Assembly (NCBI RefSeq): GCF_013369335.1
Contig: NZ_SZQJ01000036.1
Location: 310,001-374,000 of the forward strand
DNA: 64,000 nt
Origin: Vibrio sp. JPW-9-11-11
GTDB taxonomy: Bacteria > Pseudomonadota > Gammaproteobacteria > Enterobacterales > Vibrionaceae
Reading direction: 5' to 3'
Of the stretch, positions 28,514 through 37,714 are shown piece after piece. The position numbers were made by a program, and so were the translations under genes. The notes under the pieces were generated by a model, which ran no database searches, was not told where the DNA came from, and worked only from the letters and a program-made list of their open reading frames with translations. Positions within the stretch are counted from its first letter, which is position 1; the number at the start of each line of letters is the position of its first letter.

Positions 28514-30097
28514 ATGTCAAATATGACGAATGCCGCCTCTCACGTACCGATTGAGGATGCGGATTACTCTGCCATTCATCCTCCATCTATCCTTAAGCGC
28601 CTTGAACTGACCAACCCCGTTTTTTGGTTAAGTGGTAGCTTCCTCACTCTATTTGTGGTTCTCGCCTTGACGAGTACCGACTCTCTAACCGCAATGGTTA
28701 ACTCTGGCTTTGGCCTCGCAACTCAGTATTTTGGTGCCTACTGGCAAGTTCTCCTTCTGATCAATTTCCTTATTGGTTTGGCGATAGCGTTTGGGCGCAC
28801 GGGTTATGTCCGTCTGGGTGGCCTAGCGAAACCAGAAATCGATACCTTCAAATGGTTGTCGATTGTTCTTTGTACTCTATTGGCCGGTGGTGGTGTTTTT
28901 TGGGCCGCTGCAGAGCCCATCGCGCACTTTGTTTCTGCACCGCCTCTGTTTGGCGAAACATCGGCAAGATCGGCAGCCATCAACGCTCTCTCTCAATCCT
29001 TTATGCATTGGGGCTTTCTGGCTTGGGCGATACTTGGCTGTTTGTCGTCGATTGTGTTGATGCACCTTCATTATGATAAAGGCCTGCCACTCAAACCGCG
29101 CACTTTGCTCTACCCTGTGTTTGGTCAACGAGCGATAAAAGGCTGGATTGGTGATGTTGCCGATGCGTGCAGCATTATTGCGGTAGCGGCAGGTACAATT
29201 GGCCCAATCGGCTTTCTTGGCCTACAAATTAGCTACGCACTGAATACCTTGTTTGGCGTGCCTGACACTTATGTGACTCAAAGCTTGGTGATTGTGTTTG
29301 CCATTGCCATGTACACCTTGTCGGCCTTGAGTGGATTGAGCCGAGGCATTCAACTGGTGAGTCGCTACAACATCATTTTGTCGGTGGCACTGATAGGTTT
29401 TATCCTCTGTTTTGGACCTACGAGTTTTATTGTTGATGGCTATGTCCAAGGGGTTGGACGCATGATAGACAACTTCTTCCCGATGGCACTGTATCGTGGT
29501 GATACCGGGTGGCTGAGCTGGTGGACAGTATTTTTCTGGGGCTGGTTCATCGGTTATGGCCCGATGATGGCGATCTTTATTGCACGCATTTCACGCGGGC
29601 GCACTATTCGTCAATTGATTCTTGCCATCAGTATTGTCGCGCCTTTGATCACCTGTTTTTGGTTTAGCATTGTCGGCGGTAGTGGCTTAGCGTTTGAGCT
29701 GGCGAACCCAGGTTCTGTTTCTGCGGCGTTCGAAGGGTTTAATCTTCCAGCCGCGCTGCTGGCCATTACCGCTCAGTTGCCCATGCCTATGGTGATTTCG
29801 GTGCTGTTTTTGATCCTCACCACCACCTTTATCGTCACTACGGGTGACTCAATGACCTACACCATCAGCGTAGTGATGACAGGCACCACCGAGCCAAGCG
29901 CAGGTATTCGTGCTTTCTGGGGAGTGATGATGGGGGTTGTGGCGATTGCCCTTATCTCGATGGGGGCTGGTGGCATATCGGCGTTGCAATCTTTTATTGT
30001 GATCACTGCTGTGCCTGTCTCGTTTATCCTGTTGCCAGGTATTGTCAAAGCTTATTCGATTGCTAATCAAATGGCGAAAGAGCAAGCCATTCTCTAA
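28514..30097 (+). CDS. BCCT-family transporter with unusual substrate motifs
   Basis: 527 residues with about twelve membrane helices. BCCT identity rests on LTNPVFWLSGSFLTLFVVLA near the start, FWAAAEPIAHF, the Trp-rich segment WTVFFWGWFIGYGP, and FIARISRGRTIRQ. Two substrate-site motifs differ from betaine, choline or carnitine carriers. The glycine stretch usually written GMGIGLMFW reads LLAGGGVFW here. In the Trp box the second and third Trp are Phe and Tyr. The protein probably carries something other than glycine betaine, or couples to ions differently. It is monocistronic, with a terminator after it. Confidence 0.9.
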   Translation: MSNMTNAASHVPIEDADYSAIHPPSILKRLELTNPVFWLSGSFLTLFVVLALTSTDSLTAMVNSGFGLATQYFGAYWQVLLLINFLIGLAIAFGRTGYVRLGGLAKPEIDTFKWLSIVLCTLLAGGGVFWAAAEPIAHFVSAPPLFGETSARSAAINALSQSFMHWGFLAWAILGCLSSIVLMHLHYDKGLPLKPRTLLYPVFGQRAIKGWIGDVADACSIIAVAAGTIGPIGFLGLQISYALNTLFGVPDTYVTQSLVIVFAIAMYTLSALSGLSRGIQLVSRYNIILSVALIGFILCFGPTSFIVDGYVQGVGRMIDNFFPMALYRGDTGWLSWWTVFFWGWFIGYGPMMAIFIARISRGRTIRQLILAISIVAPLITCFWFSIVGGSGLAFELANPGSVSAAFEGFNLPAALLAITAQLPMPMVISVLFLILTTTFIVTTGDSMTYTISVVMTGTTEPSAGIRAFWGVMMGVVAIALISMGAGGISALQSFIVITAVPVSFILLPGIVKAYSIANQMAKEQAIL

Positions 30098-30116
30098 GCC
30101 TTGTTTAACTAACCTC

Positions 30117-30143
30117 AAAGAGCCCCATATTGGGGCTCTTTTG
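30117..30143 (+). terminator. Rho-independent terminator
   Basis: An 11-bp stem (30117-30127 with 30131-30141) leads into TTTT. Confidence 0.9.
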
Positions 30144-30314
30144 TTATCGTACGCGCAGAATACGTTTTGACTGGCGCGCATTTCTTGTTGCGAGTGCTGA
30201 CAGTAAGAATGTTTCAAAAAGTAAAAAAATTCCCGCTTAGATGAATCGCTTACGCAAACGGCCGTCAATGGTTTACGTTTAAATGTACGACTAGTCCATT
30301 GATAGCGAGCAGCG

Positions 30315-32996
30315 ATGAATCAAGAGCGTGGTTTGGGATCATACAAAGGCCAGCAAAGCATGAATCATGACAAGCAGTATGCCTTGTTGCTGTTCGCTCT
30401 GGTGCCTGCCATTCTCTTTATTGCTCTAGTGGCTGCTTACTCATCGTCAGGCGCTCGTTACCAAGTCGATTGGGTACCGAGTTTAGATATTGCCTTTGCT
30501 CTGCATCTTGATGGCTTGTCGATGCTATTTGCTGGGCTGATTACTGGTATTGGGTGTTTGATCCAGCTCTACGCTTGGTCTTATATGAGAAGCTATTCGG
30601 GGCGCTTCTCGTTTCACCTTTATCTCACCCTATTTATGCTCGCGATGCTGGGTGTAGTGCTCAGCGACAACGTTTTATTGCTGTTTGTTTTTTGGGAATT
30701 GACGACGATAACCTCCTACCTGCTCATCGGCTTTAATCACAATAAGTCGGTATCGCGAAAGAATGCGCTACAAGCGCTGTTGGTGACGGGGAGTGGGGGG
30801 CTCGCGCTGTTAGCGGGTCTTATTCTACTCGGGACAATAGCAGACAGTTTTCAGCTAGCTATCATCATCGAGCGCGCGCCCAGTTATCTTAATCATCCCG
30901 CATTTATTCCCTCATTGGTGTTGGTTCTATGCGGCGCGTTGACCAAATCAGCCCAATTTCCTTTTCATTTTTGGTTACCCAACGCAATGGCGGCTCCTAC
31001 GCCTGTAAGCGCTTACTTACACTCGGCGACTATGGTCAAGGCTGGCATCTATTTGCTGGCGCGTTTATCGCCAGTCTACTCTACAAGCGAACTCTGGTTT
31101 TGGTCACTCACCTGCATTGGCGCAGCAACCGCGATCTGGTGCGCCTTGGTGGCCTTAAAGCAGACCGATTTAAAGTTGATGTTGGCGTATAGCACTAACG
31201 TCGCTTTAGGCAAACTTACCTTACTACTCGGCCTTGGAACCGAATTAGCGCTGGTTGCCGCGCTTATCTTCGTTTTAGCGCACTCGTTCTACAAAGCGGC
31301 GCTGTTTATGGTGATCGGTAATATTGATAGGGCGATGGGGACACGAGAGTTGGCGCAGGTATCGGGATTGCGATCAGTGCTGTTGCTCAGCTTTATTGCA
31401 GCGTTCGGGGCTGCCTTGTCGAAAGCAGGGTTGCCGCCGATGTTAGGTTTTATCAGTAAAGAGTACATGTACAAAGCGGCGTTAGAGATGAGTATTTGGC
31501 CGTCGCTGGCGCTACTTGTGGTCAACGCCACTATGGTCGTGATGGCTTTGGTTATCCTAATTAAGCCATTCCTTGGCGCGGCCAATACTCACGGTGATAC
31601 AGCGCCTAAGCCTGTTGAGCGTGATTACAGTGCGTGGGCGCCGGCGCTATTGTTAGCGCTGGCCAGCCTGTTCGTGCCAGTGCTGGCGCTGAGTGGCTTG
31701 AGCGAAGCTTTGCTGATTAGCGGAGTCCGCGCAATGGCTCCGATGGCCATTATGCCGGAGGTTAAGTTGTGGCATGGGCTTAACGCCGCGTTAATGCTGA
31801 GCCTTATCACCTTAGCATTGGGAGTGTTGGGGTATCGGTACTATACACGTTTGACCAGCTGGCTTGCCGCGATGACAGCCTTCTTGCCCAGTGCCGATCG
31901 AAGCTTTGATCAGGTAATCAAAGCGATGATGACATTGGCTAACTGGCAAACTCAGCAGTTACAGCGCAAGCGCTTAACCCTCTATGTTGCTCTGTTCTTA
32001 ACCGTATTAGCGGCGTTGCTGCTCAATTCCGTCGCTATCGCTGCTATTGGTACTTTCCAATCAAACGCCGAGGTGAGCTTCTATCAAGTGGCGATAGCCT
32101 TGTTGATGGTTGTGGCGGTGGGCGTTGTGGTCGTTTCTCGTTCGCGGTTACTCTCCGTGGCATCGCTGGGGGTGGTGGGGTTTCTCTCTACGCTGGTTTT
32201 TATGATTTTCAGTGCCCCAGATGTTGCCAAAACCTTGCTGTTAGTCGAAACCTTAATGGTCATTTTTGTGGCCATCTTAATGCGGCATCTGCCTAAGCTT
32301 GATCGGGTCGTGAGCCATTCGAAACAGCGCCGTGGTTGGCATGCTTTGGTCGCGGTCGTCATTGGGGGAAGTATCTCGCTTGTGCTTATCGCAATCACCG
32401 CGCAGCCTATTGATGCTCAACTGAGTGATTTCTTTGCTCAAAATAGTGTGCCGGGCGGCTTTGGGCGCAATATTGTCAATGTCATCTTGGTCGATTTTCG
32501 AGCGTTCGATACCTTGGGCGAAGTGGTGGTGGTGGTGATCGCGGGGTTAGCAGCGGTGAGTCTATTGCCCCAACAAAATCGTTATATCAATCGAATCCAA
32601 TCACTGATCTTCACCACCACCGCACATATCGTTGCCACTCTTATGTTGCTGTTCTCGTTTTATTTACTGCTGCGAGGACACAATGCGCCAGGAGGAGGCT
32701 TCATTGGAGCGTTGGTCGCGGTATTAGGACTCTCTTTATTGATGTTGGCAGAGACGCCCAATTATGTTCAGCGCCGATTGCAGTTTGCGCCATTTAACTT
32801 AGCGTTGTTTGGGATTGCGCTTAGTTTGTGTGCCGGTGTCATTGGCTTATTGTCCGGTCAGGCGTTTTTGACCGGTTTATGGTGGAAGGAAATATTGCCT
32901 TTAGGGACGCCGCTGCTGTTCGATGTGGGGATTTATTTGGCCGTTATCGGTGGCGTGATGGGAATGATGTTGAGAGTGAATCAGGAGCTGGACTAA
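30315..32996 (+). CDS. mrpA: Mrp/Mnh antiporter subunit A fused to B
   Basis: 893 residues. The first part (to about 720) is MrpA: a NuoL-like core with [56 protein letters not shown] and [20 protein letters not shown]. The last 150 residues are MrpB, fused in frame: [20 protein letters not shown] and [20 protein letters not shown]. An AB fusion is typical of group 2 Mrp systems such as those of Pseudomonas and Vibrio. It is the first gene of a six-gene overlapping operon for a membrane complex that exchanges sodium (and lithium or potassium) for protons. ATG 30315 is the first start, and ATG 30360 is also plausible. Confidence 0.95.
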   Translation: MNQERGLGSYKGQQSMNHDKQYALLLFALVPAILFIALVAAYSSSGARYQVDWVPSLDIAFALHLDGLSMLFAGLITGIGCLIQLYAWSYMRSYSGRFSFHLYLTLFMLAMLGVVLSDNVLLLFVFWELTTITSYLLIGFNHNKSVSRKNALQALLVTGSGGLALLAGLILLGTIADSFQLAIIIERAPSYLNHPAFIPSLVLVLCGALTKSAQFPFHFWLPNAMAAPTPVSAYLHSATMVKAGIYLLARLSPVYSTSELWFWSLTCIGAATAIWCALVALKQTDLKLMLAYSTNVALGKLTLLLGLGTELALVAALIFVLAHSFYKAALFMVIGNIDRAMGTRELAQVSGLRSVLLLSFIAAFGAALSKAGLPPMLGFISKEYMYKAALEMSIWPSLALLVVNATMVVMALVILIKPFLGAANTHGDTAPKPVERDYSAWAPALLLALASLFVPVLALSGLSEALLISGVRAMAPMAIMPEVKLWHGLNAALMLSLITLALGVLGYRYYTRLTSWLAAMTAFLPSADRSFDQVIKAMMTLANWQTQQLQRKRLTLYVALFLTVLAALLLNSVAIAAIGTFQSNAEVSFYQVAIALLMVVAVGVVVVSRSRLLSVASLGVVGFLSTLVFMIFSAPDVAKTLLLVETLMVIFVAILMRHLPKLDRVVSHSKQRRGWHALVAVVIGGSISLVLIAITAQPIDAQLSDFFAQNSVPGGFGRNIVNVILVDFRAFDTLGEVVVVVIAGLAAVSLLPQQNRYINRIQSLIFTTTAHIVATLMLLFSFYLLLRGHNAPGGGFIGALVAVLGLSLLMLAETPNYVQRRLQFAPFNLALFGIALSLCAGVIGLLSGQAFLTGLWWKEILPLGTPLLFDVGIYLAVIGGVMGMMLRVNQELD

Positions 32997-33349
32997 TGGA
33001 AGTTCTGTGGAGTTTAGTGATTGGTGTGTTGGTTGCGGCTGGTCTCTACTTGATGATGGAGAAACACGTGCTGCGGGTGTTGTTTGGATTGATCCTACTC
33101 AGTAGTGCTGTGAACTTATCGATTCTAGTCGCAGGCCGACTCACGGTTGCTCAGCCCCCCTTAATTGATGCTAGCGCGACACTGCCTCCTGAGGGCGCCG
33201 CAAATTCACTACCGCAAGCCTTAATTTTAACGGCGATTGTGATTGGTTTTGGCTTGCTAGTGTTTGCGTTACTGCTTATCTATCGTGCGTATGTTGAAAC
33301 AGGAAGTGCGGACGTGGACCAGATGTGTGACTCGGAGCAAGAGCAATGA
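32996..33349 (+). CDS. mrpC: Mrp antiporter subunit C
   Basis: 117 residues, NuoK-like, with three membrane helices: [40 protein letters not shown] and DASATLPPEGAANSLPQALI then ILTAIVIGFGLLVFALLLIY. The start overlaps the mrpA stop (TAATG), so it is translated by coupling. It forms part of the core membrane arm with MrpA and MrpD. Confidence 0.93.
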   Translation: MEVLWSLVIGVLVAAGLYLMMEKHVLRVLFGLILLSSAVNLSILVAGRLTVAQPPLIDASATLPPEGAANSLPQALILTAIVIGFGLLVFALLLIYRAYVETGSADVDQMCDSEQEQ

Positions 33350-34839
33350 GCGGCCTGCTACTCACTCTTCCGGTTGTCGTGGCGTTGAGCAGCGCTCTGC
33401 TGCTCTACACGTTGCGGTCACAGGCACGCCTTGTGGAATGGGTCAGTGTGGTGAGCGCATTGGCGCAGCTTGTTGTCACCCTATTTTTGATGAATCAAGT
33501 CATTGTCAGTGGCGTTCAAGTGGTGGCGTTTGGCGAGTGGGCGGCGCCGTTCGGTATTGTCTTCGTTGCTGACCATTTGAGCGCGGCGATGGTTGTGGTT
33601 ACGGCCGTGATAGGTGTAGCTGCGGTAATTTATGCGATTGCGGATCTCGTCAAACAAACCAGTTACGGGCTTTATCACAGTTACTTCCATATCTTGCTTG
33701 CCGGGATCTATGGAGCATTTTTGACCGGAGATGTGTTTAATCTTTACGTCTGGTTTGAAGTGATGCTGATTGCTTCATTTGCGTTGATGGTGCTCGATGC
33801 CGATAAAACTCAAATTGACGGCGCAGTGAAATACGTGGTGCTGAATTTGATTTCAACCCTAACTTTACTGCTCGCAATCGGCTTGTTATATGGCGCAACA
33901 GGCACGCTCAACTTGGCCGATTTACACGGTAAATTGCCGCTGGTTTCGGTGGATATGCAGCGCATGTTGGCTGCGCTGTTCTTGTTTGCGTTTGCGATTA
34001 AAGCGGCTTTGTTTCCCCTATTTGCTTGGCTACCCGCCTCTTATCATACTCTTCCTAGTGGCGTTTTGGCGCTGTTTGCAGCCTTGCTTACCAAGGTCGG
34101 GGTTTATGCATTGATGCGTATGTTTAGCTTAGTGTTTCCTTTGCCTGATATGGGGTTACAACCTTTACTTATCGGGGTGGCAGGGTTGACCATGCTCACT
34201 GGTGTATTGGGGGCTGCGAGCCAGTTTGATGTAAAGAAAGTTCTCTCGTTCCATATCATCAGTCAGATTGGGTACATGCTCATGGGCTTGGCGCTTTATA
34301 CCCCTGTGGCACTAGCGGGAGCGATTTTTTACATCATTCACCACATTATAGTGAAAGCGAACTTGTTTCTTATCGGCGGGCTACTTGAACGGAAGATGGG
34401 CTCGAGCCATTTGAGTCGCCTTGGCGGCGCTTATCAAACGATGCCCGGTTTGGCGCTGCTGTTTATCATTCCGGCATTTTCTTTGGCGGGTTTTCCGCCA
34501 TTGTCGGGGTTTTGGGGCAAGTTTTTGGTCATCAAGTCGAGTATAGAGCAGCAGCATTATTTGTTGGCGGCCACTGCCCTGGTGGTTGGACTACTTACGG
34601 TCTTCTCAATGAGCAAGATTTGGGCGGAATCCTTTTGGAAACCGGCCCCCGCGGATTGTGAACCGCAGCAAACTGTGCCTCGTCAGTGGGGTTACTATTT
34701 ACCCATTATCACACTGACTGCGCTGAGCGTGATCATCGGATTGGCGGCTGAGCCGTTTTACCTGTTTGCTCAGCATGCTGCCGCTCAGCTAATGGACTCG
34801 ACCGACTACGTGACAGCCGTGCTAGGAGAAGTGCGATGA
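33346..34839 (+). CDS. mrpD: Mrp antiporter subunit D
   Basis: 497 residues, NuoN/NuoM-like, with about fourteen membrane helices. Features: NLYVWFEVMLIASFALMVLD with the conserved Glu of TM5, KAALFPLFAWLPASYHTLPS, SFHIISQIGYMLMGLALYTP, HHIIVKANLFLIGGLLERKM and PAFSLAGFPPLSGFWGKFLV. It is one of the two large proton-translocating subunits. An ATGA overlap joins it to mrpC. Confidence 0.95.
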   Translation: MSGLLLTLPVVVALSSALLLYTLRSQARLVEWVSVVSALAQLVVTLFLMNQVIVSGVQVVAFGEWAAPFGIVFVADHLSAAMVVVTAVIGVAAVIYAIADLVKQTSYGLYHSYFHILLAGIYGAFLTGDVFNLYVWFEVMLIASFALMVLDADKTQIDGAVKYVVLNLISTLTLLLAIGLLYGATGTLNLADLHGKLPLVSVDMQRMLAALFLFAFAIKAALFPLFAWLPASYHTLPSGVLALFAALLTKVGVYALMRMFSLVFPLPDMGLQPLLIGVAGLTMLTGVLGAASQFDVKKVLSFHIISQIGYMLMGLALYTPVALAGAIFYIIHHIIVKANLFLIGGLLERKMGSSHLSRLGGAYQTMPGLALLFIIPAFSLAGFPPLSGFWGKFLVIKSSIEQQHYLLAATALVVGLLTVFSMSKIWAESFWKPAPADCEPQQTVPRQWGYYLPIITLTALSVIIGLAAEPFYLFAQHAAAQLMDSTDYVTAVLGEVR

Positions 34840-35312
34840 ACTATTTCTTGCTCAACTTGTTTTTGGCCATGGCTTGGATGCTATTAAACGGACAATACGA
34901 CAGCTTAAGCTTTGTGATTGGCTTTGCCGTGGGATTTGTGGCTTTGCGGCTCAGTCAACCGTTTGGTTTGAAAACGAGTTATTTCCGCCGTTTCCGTGCC
35001 TCAATCGGTTTATTGACGTTCTTTTTTTATGAGCTGATTGTATCGGCTGCACGTGTCGTTTGGGATGTTATAACCCCCACTCACTTGAGCCAACCGGATA
35101 TCGTCTATGTGCCGCTTGAAGTCAGAAGCGACCTCGAAATCACCTTGCTGGCCAACATGGTGTCTTTGACGCCGGGGAGCCTGAGTTTAGATGTGACGCC
35201 AGACAAAAAGCACCTTATCGTACATGCGATGTTTGCCGAGCAGCATCAGCAGGTGATAGAGCCTATCAAACAGGGGCTAGAAAAGCGCATTCTGGAGGTG
35301 ACTCGTGGGTGA
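34836..35312 (+). CDS. mrpE: Mrp antiporter subunit E
   Basis: 158 residues with two or three N-terminal membrane helices (LAMAWMLLNGQYDSLSFVIG) and a cytoplasmic C-terminal domain. The MrpE signature LLANMVSLTPGSLSLDVTPD is present, followed by HLIVHAMF. It overlaps mrpD by ATGA and mrpF by eight bases. MrpE is needed for assembly or activity of the complex. Confidence 0.93.
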   Translation: MNYFLLNLFLAMAWMLLNGQYDSLSFVIGFAVGFVALRLSQPFGLKTSYFRRFRASIGLLTFFFYELIVSAARVVWDVITPTHLSQPDIVYVPLEVRSDLEITLLANMVSLTPGSLSLDVTPDKKHLIVHAMFAEQHQQVIEPIKQGLEKRILEVTRG

Positions 35313-35583
35313 GTGGATGATGGTTTCGATTTATTTTGCCTATTTGGGGTTGATGGTCAGCATTGCCATGGCGCTCACCAGATTGGTGATTGGTCCTACA
35401 CTGGCAGATAGAGTCGTGGCACTGGATGTGATTGCGTTCATTACGATTGGTTTTATCGCTGTGTTTACGTTAGAGAGTGGCCAAGAAGCGCTGCTTGATA
35501 TCGCGATTACCTTAGGGCTGGTGGCTTTTCTTGGGACTGTGGTTTTGGCGCGGTTGATTGTCAAACAGATAGGAGAGGAGTAA
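35305..35583 (+). CDS. mrpF: Mrp antiporter subunit F
   Basis: 92 residues and three membrane helices. MrpF features: MALTRLVIGPTLADRVVALD and LLDIAITLGLVAFLGTVVLA. The GTG start has GGAGG seven bases upstream, inside the end of mrpE. Confidence 0.93.
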   Translation: MGEWMMVSIYFAYLGLMVSIAMALTRLVIGPTLADRVVALDVIAFITIGFIAVFTLESGQEALLDIAITLGLVAFLGTVVLARLIVKQIGEE

Positions 35584-35909
35584 TGGCGCTACTCATTAGC
35601 CTGCTACTGGTTGTTGGCACGATATTAATTCTGATTGCCAGCTTGGGCGTTTTGAGAATGCCCGATCTCTACACTCGAATGCATGCCGCAACCAAGGCAG
35701 GCACTGTTGGGTTGGGTGCGTTACTGTTGGCGGTCGCTCTGACATTATCCGACTTAACGGTTTGGTCACGGGTGGCGGGGACGGTGCTGTTTATCTTTTT
35801 AACGGCACCAGTGGGCACTCATTTGCTGGGTAAAGCGATGCGCCACAGTGGTTATATTATGTGGCGCAATAATGCAAAACCGAGCAAAGCGTCCGGGAAA
35901 CAAAAGTAA
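35583..35909 (+). CDS. mrpG: Mrp antiporter subunit G
   Basis: 108 residues and three membrane helices. MrpG features: LIASLGVLRMPDLYTRMHAA followed by TKAGTVGLGALLLAVAL, and FIFLTAPVGTHLLGKAM. It overlaps the mrpF stop by one base (TAATG). It is the last gene of the operon and meets the convergent uspE-like gene 13 bases later, with no obvious terminator hairpin between them. Confidence 0.94.
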   Translation: MALLISLLLVVGTILILIASLGVLRMPDLYTRMHAATKAGTVGLGALLLAVALTLSDLTVWSRVAGTVLFIFLTAPVGTHLLGKAMRHSGYIMWRNNAKPSKASGKQK

Positions 35910-35922
35910 CGGAGGCTACCTG

Positions 35923-36858
35923 TTAGCTTATTGGCGTGACAAACCCATCCGGTTTGAGTGCGACTAAAGAGCACTTCACTGACTGGAGGATATTCTCCGC
36001 CGTGTTACCGATGACGAAACCGGGGATGCCTGTTCTCGCGAGTGTGCCCATCACCAACACATCAATGTCGTTCTTTTCAACGCAATCGGGGATCGTTTCG
36101 TCGGGTACGCCGTGTAAGTGGTGCACTTCGATATGGCCAGAGATATTGGCTTCCTCAATCATTTTGTCTAGGGCCTCGCGGTGATGTTGTTTGGCTTTGG
36201 CGATTTCACGGTTGAACTCTTCATCCTCGATTTTTATCCACACATGATCACTTAAATAGCGCTCAAGTTGATACTCCCAGCATGAAACGACGTGCAAGCG
36301 GCTGTCACAGCTGTCGGCAATAGAACGGGCGAGCTCGAGTAAGCGCAGTGATAATTTGTGGTGCTCTACATTGTTGGCCGTAGGGTCAATGGCTACGGCA
36401 ACACGACGCTTATTTCTTGGTTGATGCGCGGGGCGATTGAGCCAAACTGGGCAAGGGCATTTACGGAGTAAGGTCATATCCATGGCCTTGAAACCTTCTC
36501 CATCTTCGTCGACAGGTTCGGCATCTTTGATGACCAAATCATGTTTCTGGTTCAGCACCGAACGAATAATAGTGACGGCAGGGTGCTCGTCACACGAGAT
36601 ATGCAGTGGGAAAGGCGTATCAGTCGGGCTGATATCATTAACTTGGCGAGCTTGGCTTATCTGTTGTTCCAAGGATTGAAACAAGGAACCACGATATAGC
36701 TCTTGGTATTGGTCCATGTGCGTGGGTAGTGGTGGACTCACTATTAAGCCGTTAAGAGCCGCCTGATTGGCAAAAGAGAGACGCAGAGCTTGGCCAATCG
36801 AGTCACTCGCACTTGGTAGCCCTTGGCTGACATACAGTATGTTTTTAAACCTTTTCAT
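35923..36858 (-). CDS. Tandem universal stress protein (UspE-like)
   Basis: 311 residues with two Usp domains, about 1-145 and 150-305. The second has RRVAVAIDPTANN and DIDVLVMGTLARTGIPGFVI then GNTAENIL, the GxxGN-like end typical of UspE and of ATP-binding Usp proteins. The first domain is more divergent (MKRFKNILYVSQGL). It is a stress-response protein in the cytosol. It is convergent with mrpG, so the neighbourhood may reflect a shared salt or pH stress theme, but this is inference. Start: ATG with AAGGAG upstream. Confidence 0.88.
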   Translation of the reverse strand: MKRFKNILYVSQGLPSASDSIGQALRLSFANQAALNGLIVSPPLPTHMDQYQELYRGSLFQSLEQQISQARQVNDISPTDTPFPLHISCDEHPAVTIIRSVLNQKHDLVIKDAEPVDEDGEGFKAMDMTLLRKCPCPVWLNRPAHQPRNKRRVAVAIDPTANNVEHHKLSLRLLELARSIADSCDSRLHVVSCWEYQLERYLSDHVWIKIEDEEFNREIAKAKQHHREALDKMIEEANISGHIEVHHLHGVPDETIPDCVEKNDIDVLVMGTLARTGIPGFVIGNTAENILQSVKCSLVALKPDGFVTPIS

Positions 36859-37141
36859 CCCTAACTCCTTAGATAATGTTCAGTCTGACGTTCGCCAACA
36901 TAGGTATAGTCAGCCTCAGCCGTATTTACTTTAAGTGTTGTACCAAGCTGGTGTTTTTCCAACCTTTATTTGTAAAGGTGTGTTGCGAAATCGAGACAAA
37001 CATAGCCAAGATAAATGCCCAGTTTCGACGTTCAATGATGGACGCACCTTCCTCAAAAGCCTGGAATAATATTTCCTTAAGGATTTCTTAAGTTTTGAGT
37101 TTTATCGTTACTGATAACGAACTCAGGCAAAGGTGGCTTGT
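36859..37141. other. Intergenic region between uspE-like and dgkA leader
   Basis: It contains the promoter of the uspE-like gene on the minus strand and a PmrA-type direct repeat at 37076-37092 for the plus strand. No gene is supported here. Confidence 0.55.
37076..37092 (+). promoter_or_regulatory. PmrA-type box before the dgkA operon
   Basis: CTTAAGGATTTCTTAAG is a perfect direct repeat of CTTAAG with a 5-base spacer. This matches the (C/T)TTAA(G/T)-N5-(C/T)TTAA(G/T) site of PmrA/BasR-type response regulators, whose Vibrio relatives (CarR/VprA) control lipid A and envelope genes. It lies about 220 bases before dgkA and 50 bases before the small ORF. Confidence 0.6.
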
Positions 37142-37282
37142 ATGAAACCTCAAACACATGTGATGGCGGCAAAGGGTGAACTAGAAGTGGTTGCTCCATG
37201 CCACCCATTGTTGAACTTAGTCGTTGAGCTGCGATTTCAACCAGCGTTTGATGCGTTTTCCACTCATCAGAGTCACCAATAA
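37142..37282 (+). CDS. Possible small protein before dgkA, 46 residues
   Basis: An open frame starting MKPQTHVMAAKGELEVVAPC and ending FSTHQSHQ, with AGGTGG five bases before the ATG. There is no signal peptide or membrane helix, and I recognise no family. It sits between the PmrA-type box and dgkA, so it might be the first gene or a leader ORF of that transcript. An overlapping frame on the other strand has no better support. Confidence 0.35.
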   Translation: MKPQTHVMAAKGELEVVAPCHPLLNLVVELRFQPAFDAFSTHQSHQ

Positions 37283-37313
37283 TTAAAACCTCATGCAGAG
37301 AGCAAGGATTATT

Positions 37314-37688
37314 GTGAAATCTAATCAAACAGGCGTTGGGCGACTTGTCAAAGCGACAAAATATTCATGGCTTGGTCTAAAGGCAGCTTGGCATGGTGAA
37401 GCGGCGTTTAGGCAGGAGTTCGTGTGCTTTTGTGTACTTACGCCGATAGCGCTGGCTTTGCCCGTTGGTGGTTTGGCGAAGCTACTACTCATAGGCTCAT
37501 TGGTTGCCATCATGATTGTCGAATTGCTCAATTCTGCCATAGAAGCTGTGGTCGATAGGATTGGATATGAAAAGAATGAGTTATCAGGGCGGGCAAAAGA
37601 TATGGGGTCTGCAGCGGTTTTGCTCTCTCTTTTAATGGCGATGTTTACCTGGGGTTATGTTTTGGTCTCAATCTTGTCTAGAAATTAA
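37314..37688 (+). CDS. dgkA: Diacylglycerol kinase DgkA
   Basis: 124 residues with three membrane helices, close to the 122 of E. coli DgkA. Conserved residues are clear: YSWLGLKAAWHGEAAFRQE, IVELLNSAIEAVVDRIG with the catalytic Glu, and NELSGRAKDMGSAAVLLSLL. It phosphorylates diacylglycerol to phosphatidate in the inner membrane. The GTG at 37314 is chosen because AAGGA lies upstream. An earlier ATG (37293) adds seven residues. It is followed 26 bases later by an LTA-synthase/OpgB-like gene, whose reaction would release the diacylglycerol that DgkA recycles. Confidence 0.95.
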   Translation: MKSNQTGVGRLVKATKYSWLGLKAAWHGEAAFRQEFVCFCVLTPIALALPVGGLAKLLLIGSLVAIMIVELLNSAIEAVVDRIGYEKNELSGRAKDMGSAAVLLSLLMAMFTWGYVLVSILSRN

Positions 37689-37714
37689 GGTTTCATTTCA
37701 ATAGGAAGTTAGCG

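Noticed and set aside
37077..37328. 83-residue minus-strand frame in the dgkA leader
   Set aside because: No ribosome binding site; it runs antisense to the PmrA-type box and the small plus-strand ORF.
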